From positions 1 to 6,859 of the forward strand of contig JABXIP010000096.1 of NCBI GenBank assembly GCA_013373005.1: a stretch of DNA of 6,859 bases, written 5' to 3'. Both the position numbers and the translations under genes were made by a program. The notes under the pieces are model-generated. The model had not been told where the DNA came from, did no database searches, and saw only the letters and a program-made list of their open reading frames with translations. Origin of the DNA: Cytophagia bacterium. GTDB taxonomy: Bacteria > Bacteroidota > Bacteroidia > Cytophagales > Cyclobacteriaceae. Below are positions 6,700 to 6,859 of this stretch, piece by piece (the stretch's first letter is position 1; each line of letters opens with the position of its first letter).

Positions 6700-6859
6700 T
6701 CAGCTATACTCAACGCGCAGGCTAGTAGAAGCCATTCAGCAAAAGGGTCATCAGGCCTTGGTAATCGATCACTTGAAGTGTGACCTTACCATTGAAGAAA
6801 CAGGCCCGAAAGTGTATTATCACGGTGAGGAGCTCACAGATATCGATGCTGTTATTCCA
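6671..6859 (+). CDS. rimK: RimK, ATP-grasp glutamate ligase (N-terminal 63 codons only)
   Basis: The reading frame opens MKIAVLSRNSQLYSTRRLVE and runs to the window edge without a stop (63 codons). It closely follows the start of E. coli RimK (MKIAILSRDGTLYSCKRL, from memory), including the later YYHGEELTDIDAVIP stretch that matches the pre-ATP-grasp domain before the ATP-binding fold. RimK adds glutamate residues to the C-terminus of ribosomal protein S6 and can make poly-glutamate. The ATP-grasp catalytic part lies outside the window. The ATG is preceded by an A-rich run (6656-6670, with only one C-free break by G and T), as favoured at Bacteroidota starts, and lies 29 bases inside rimB in another frame. 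The pairing with rimB strongly supports the call. Confidence 0.9.
   Translation, partial: MKIAVLSRNSQLYSTRRLVEAIQQKGHQALVIDHLKCDLTIEETGPKVYYHGEELTDIDAVIP

Overview
The window looks like a chromosomal segment of a Bacteroidota bacterium, most likely in the Flavobacteriia/Cytophagia range. The reasons are the class of its genes (a type B L31, a GlmU-like fusion with the TFTRPxAEIRxGIL signature, a Wzi/RemB-like outer-membrane barrel), the absence of clear Shine-Dalgarno sequences before nearly every start, and upstream elements that fit the Bacteroidota promoter form TTTG-N18-20-TAnnTTTG. The lineage is inferred from these traits, not from a database match.

Layout: two gene groups diverge from a 161-base intergenic region (3468-3628). 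Leftward, on the minus strand, lie a secreted outer-membrane beta-barrel protein (3467-1803) and, 40 bases on, an MsbA-type ABC exporter half-transporter (1762 to beyond base 1, lacking only its last residues). Both belong to the cell envelope and probably share a transcript. Rightward, on the plus strand, lies rpmE2 (ribosomal protein L31, zinc-free form), with a good promoter in front and a strong intrinsic terminator behind. Next comes a tight cluster: a GlmU-like nucleotidyltransferase/acyltransferase, holB (DNA polymerase III delta' subunit, 4-base ATGA overlap), rimB (retropepsin-like protease of the RimK system, 3-base gap) and the first 63 codons of rimK (ATP-grasp glutamate ligase, 29-base overlap with rimB).

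Functionally, the plus-strand cluster mixes cell-wall precursor synthesis, replication and post-translational modification of the ribosome. The rimB-rimK pair is the clearest functional module: a ligase that adds glutamates (classically to ribosomal protein S6) and its partner protease. The most notable regulatory structure is between rpmE2 and the GlmU-like gene. There the terminator hairpin and T-tract overlap a candidate promoter whose expected transcript start falls at or next to the ATG, which suggests a leaderless or nearly leaderless mRNA.

I saw no mobile element, CRISPR array, tRNA or rRNA gene, nor any clearly novel multi-gene system. Apart from the points listed as findings, this reads as conserved core genome.
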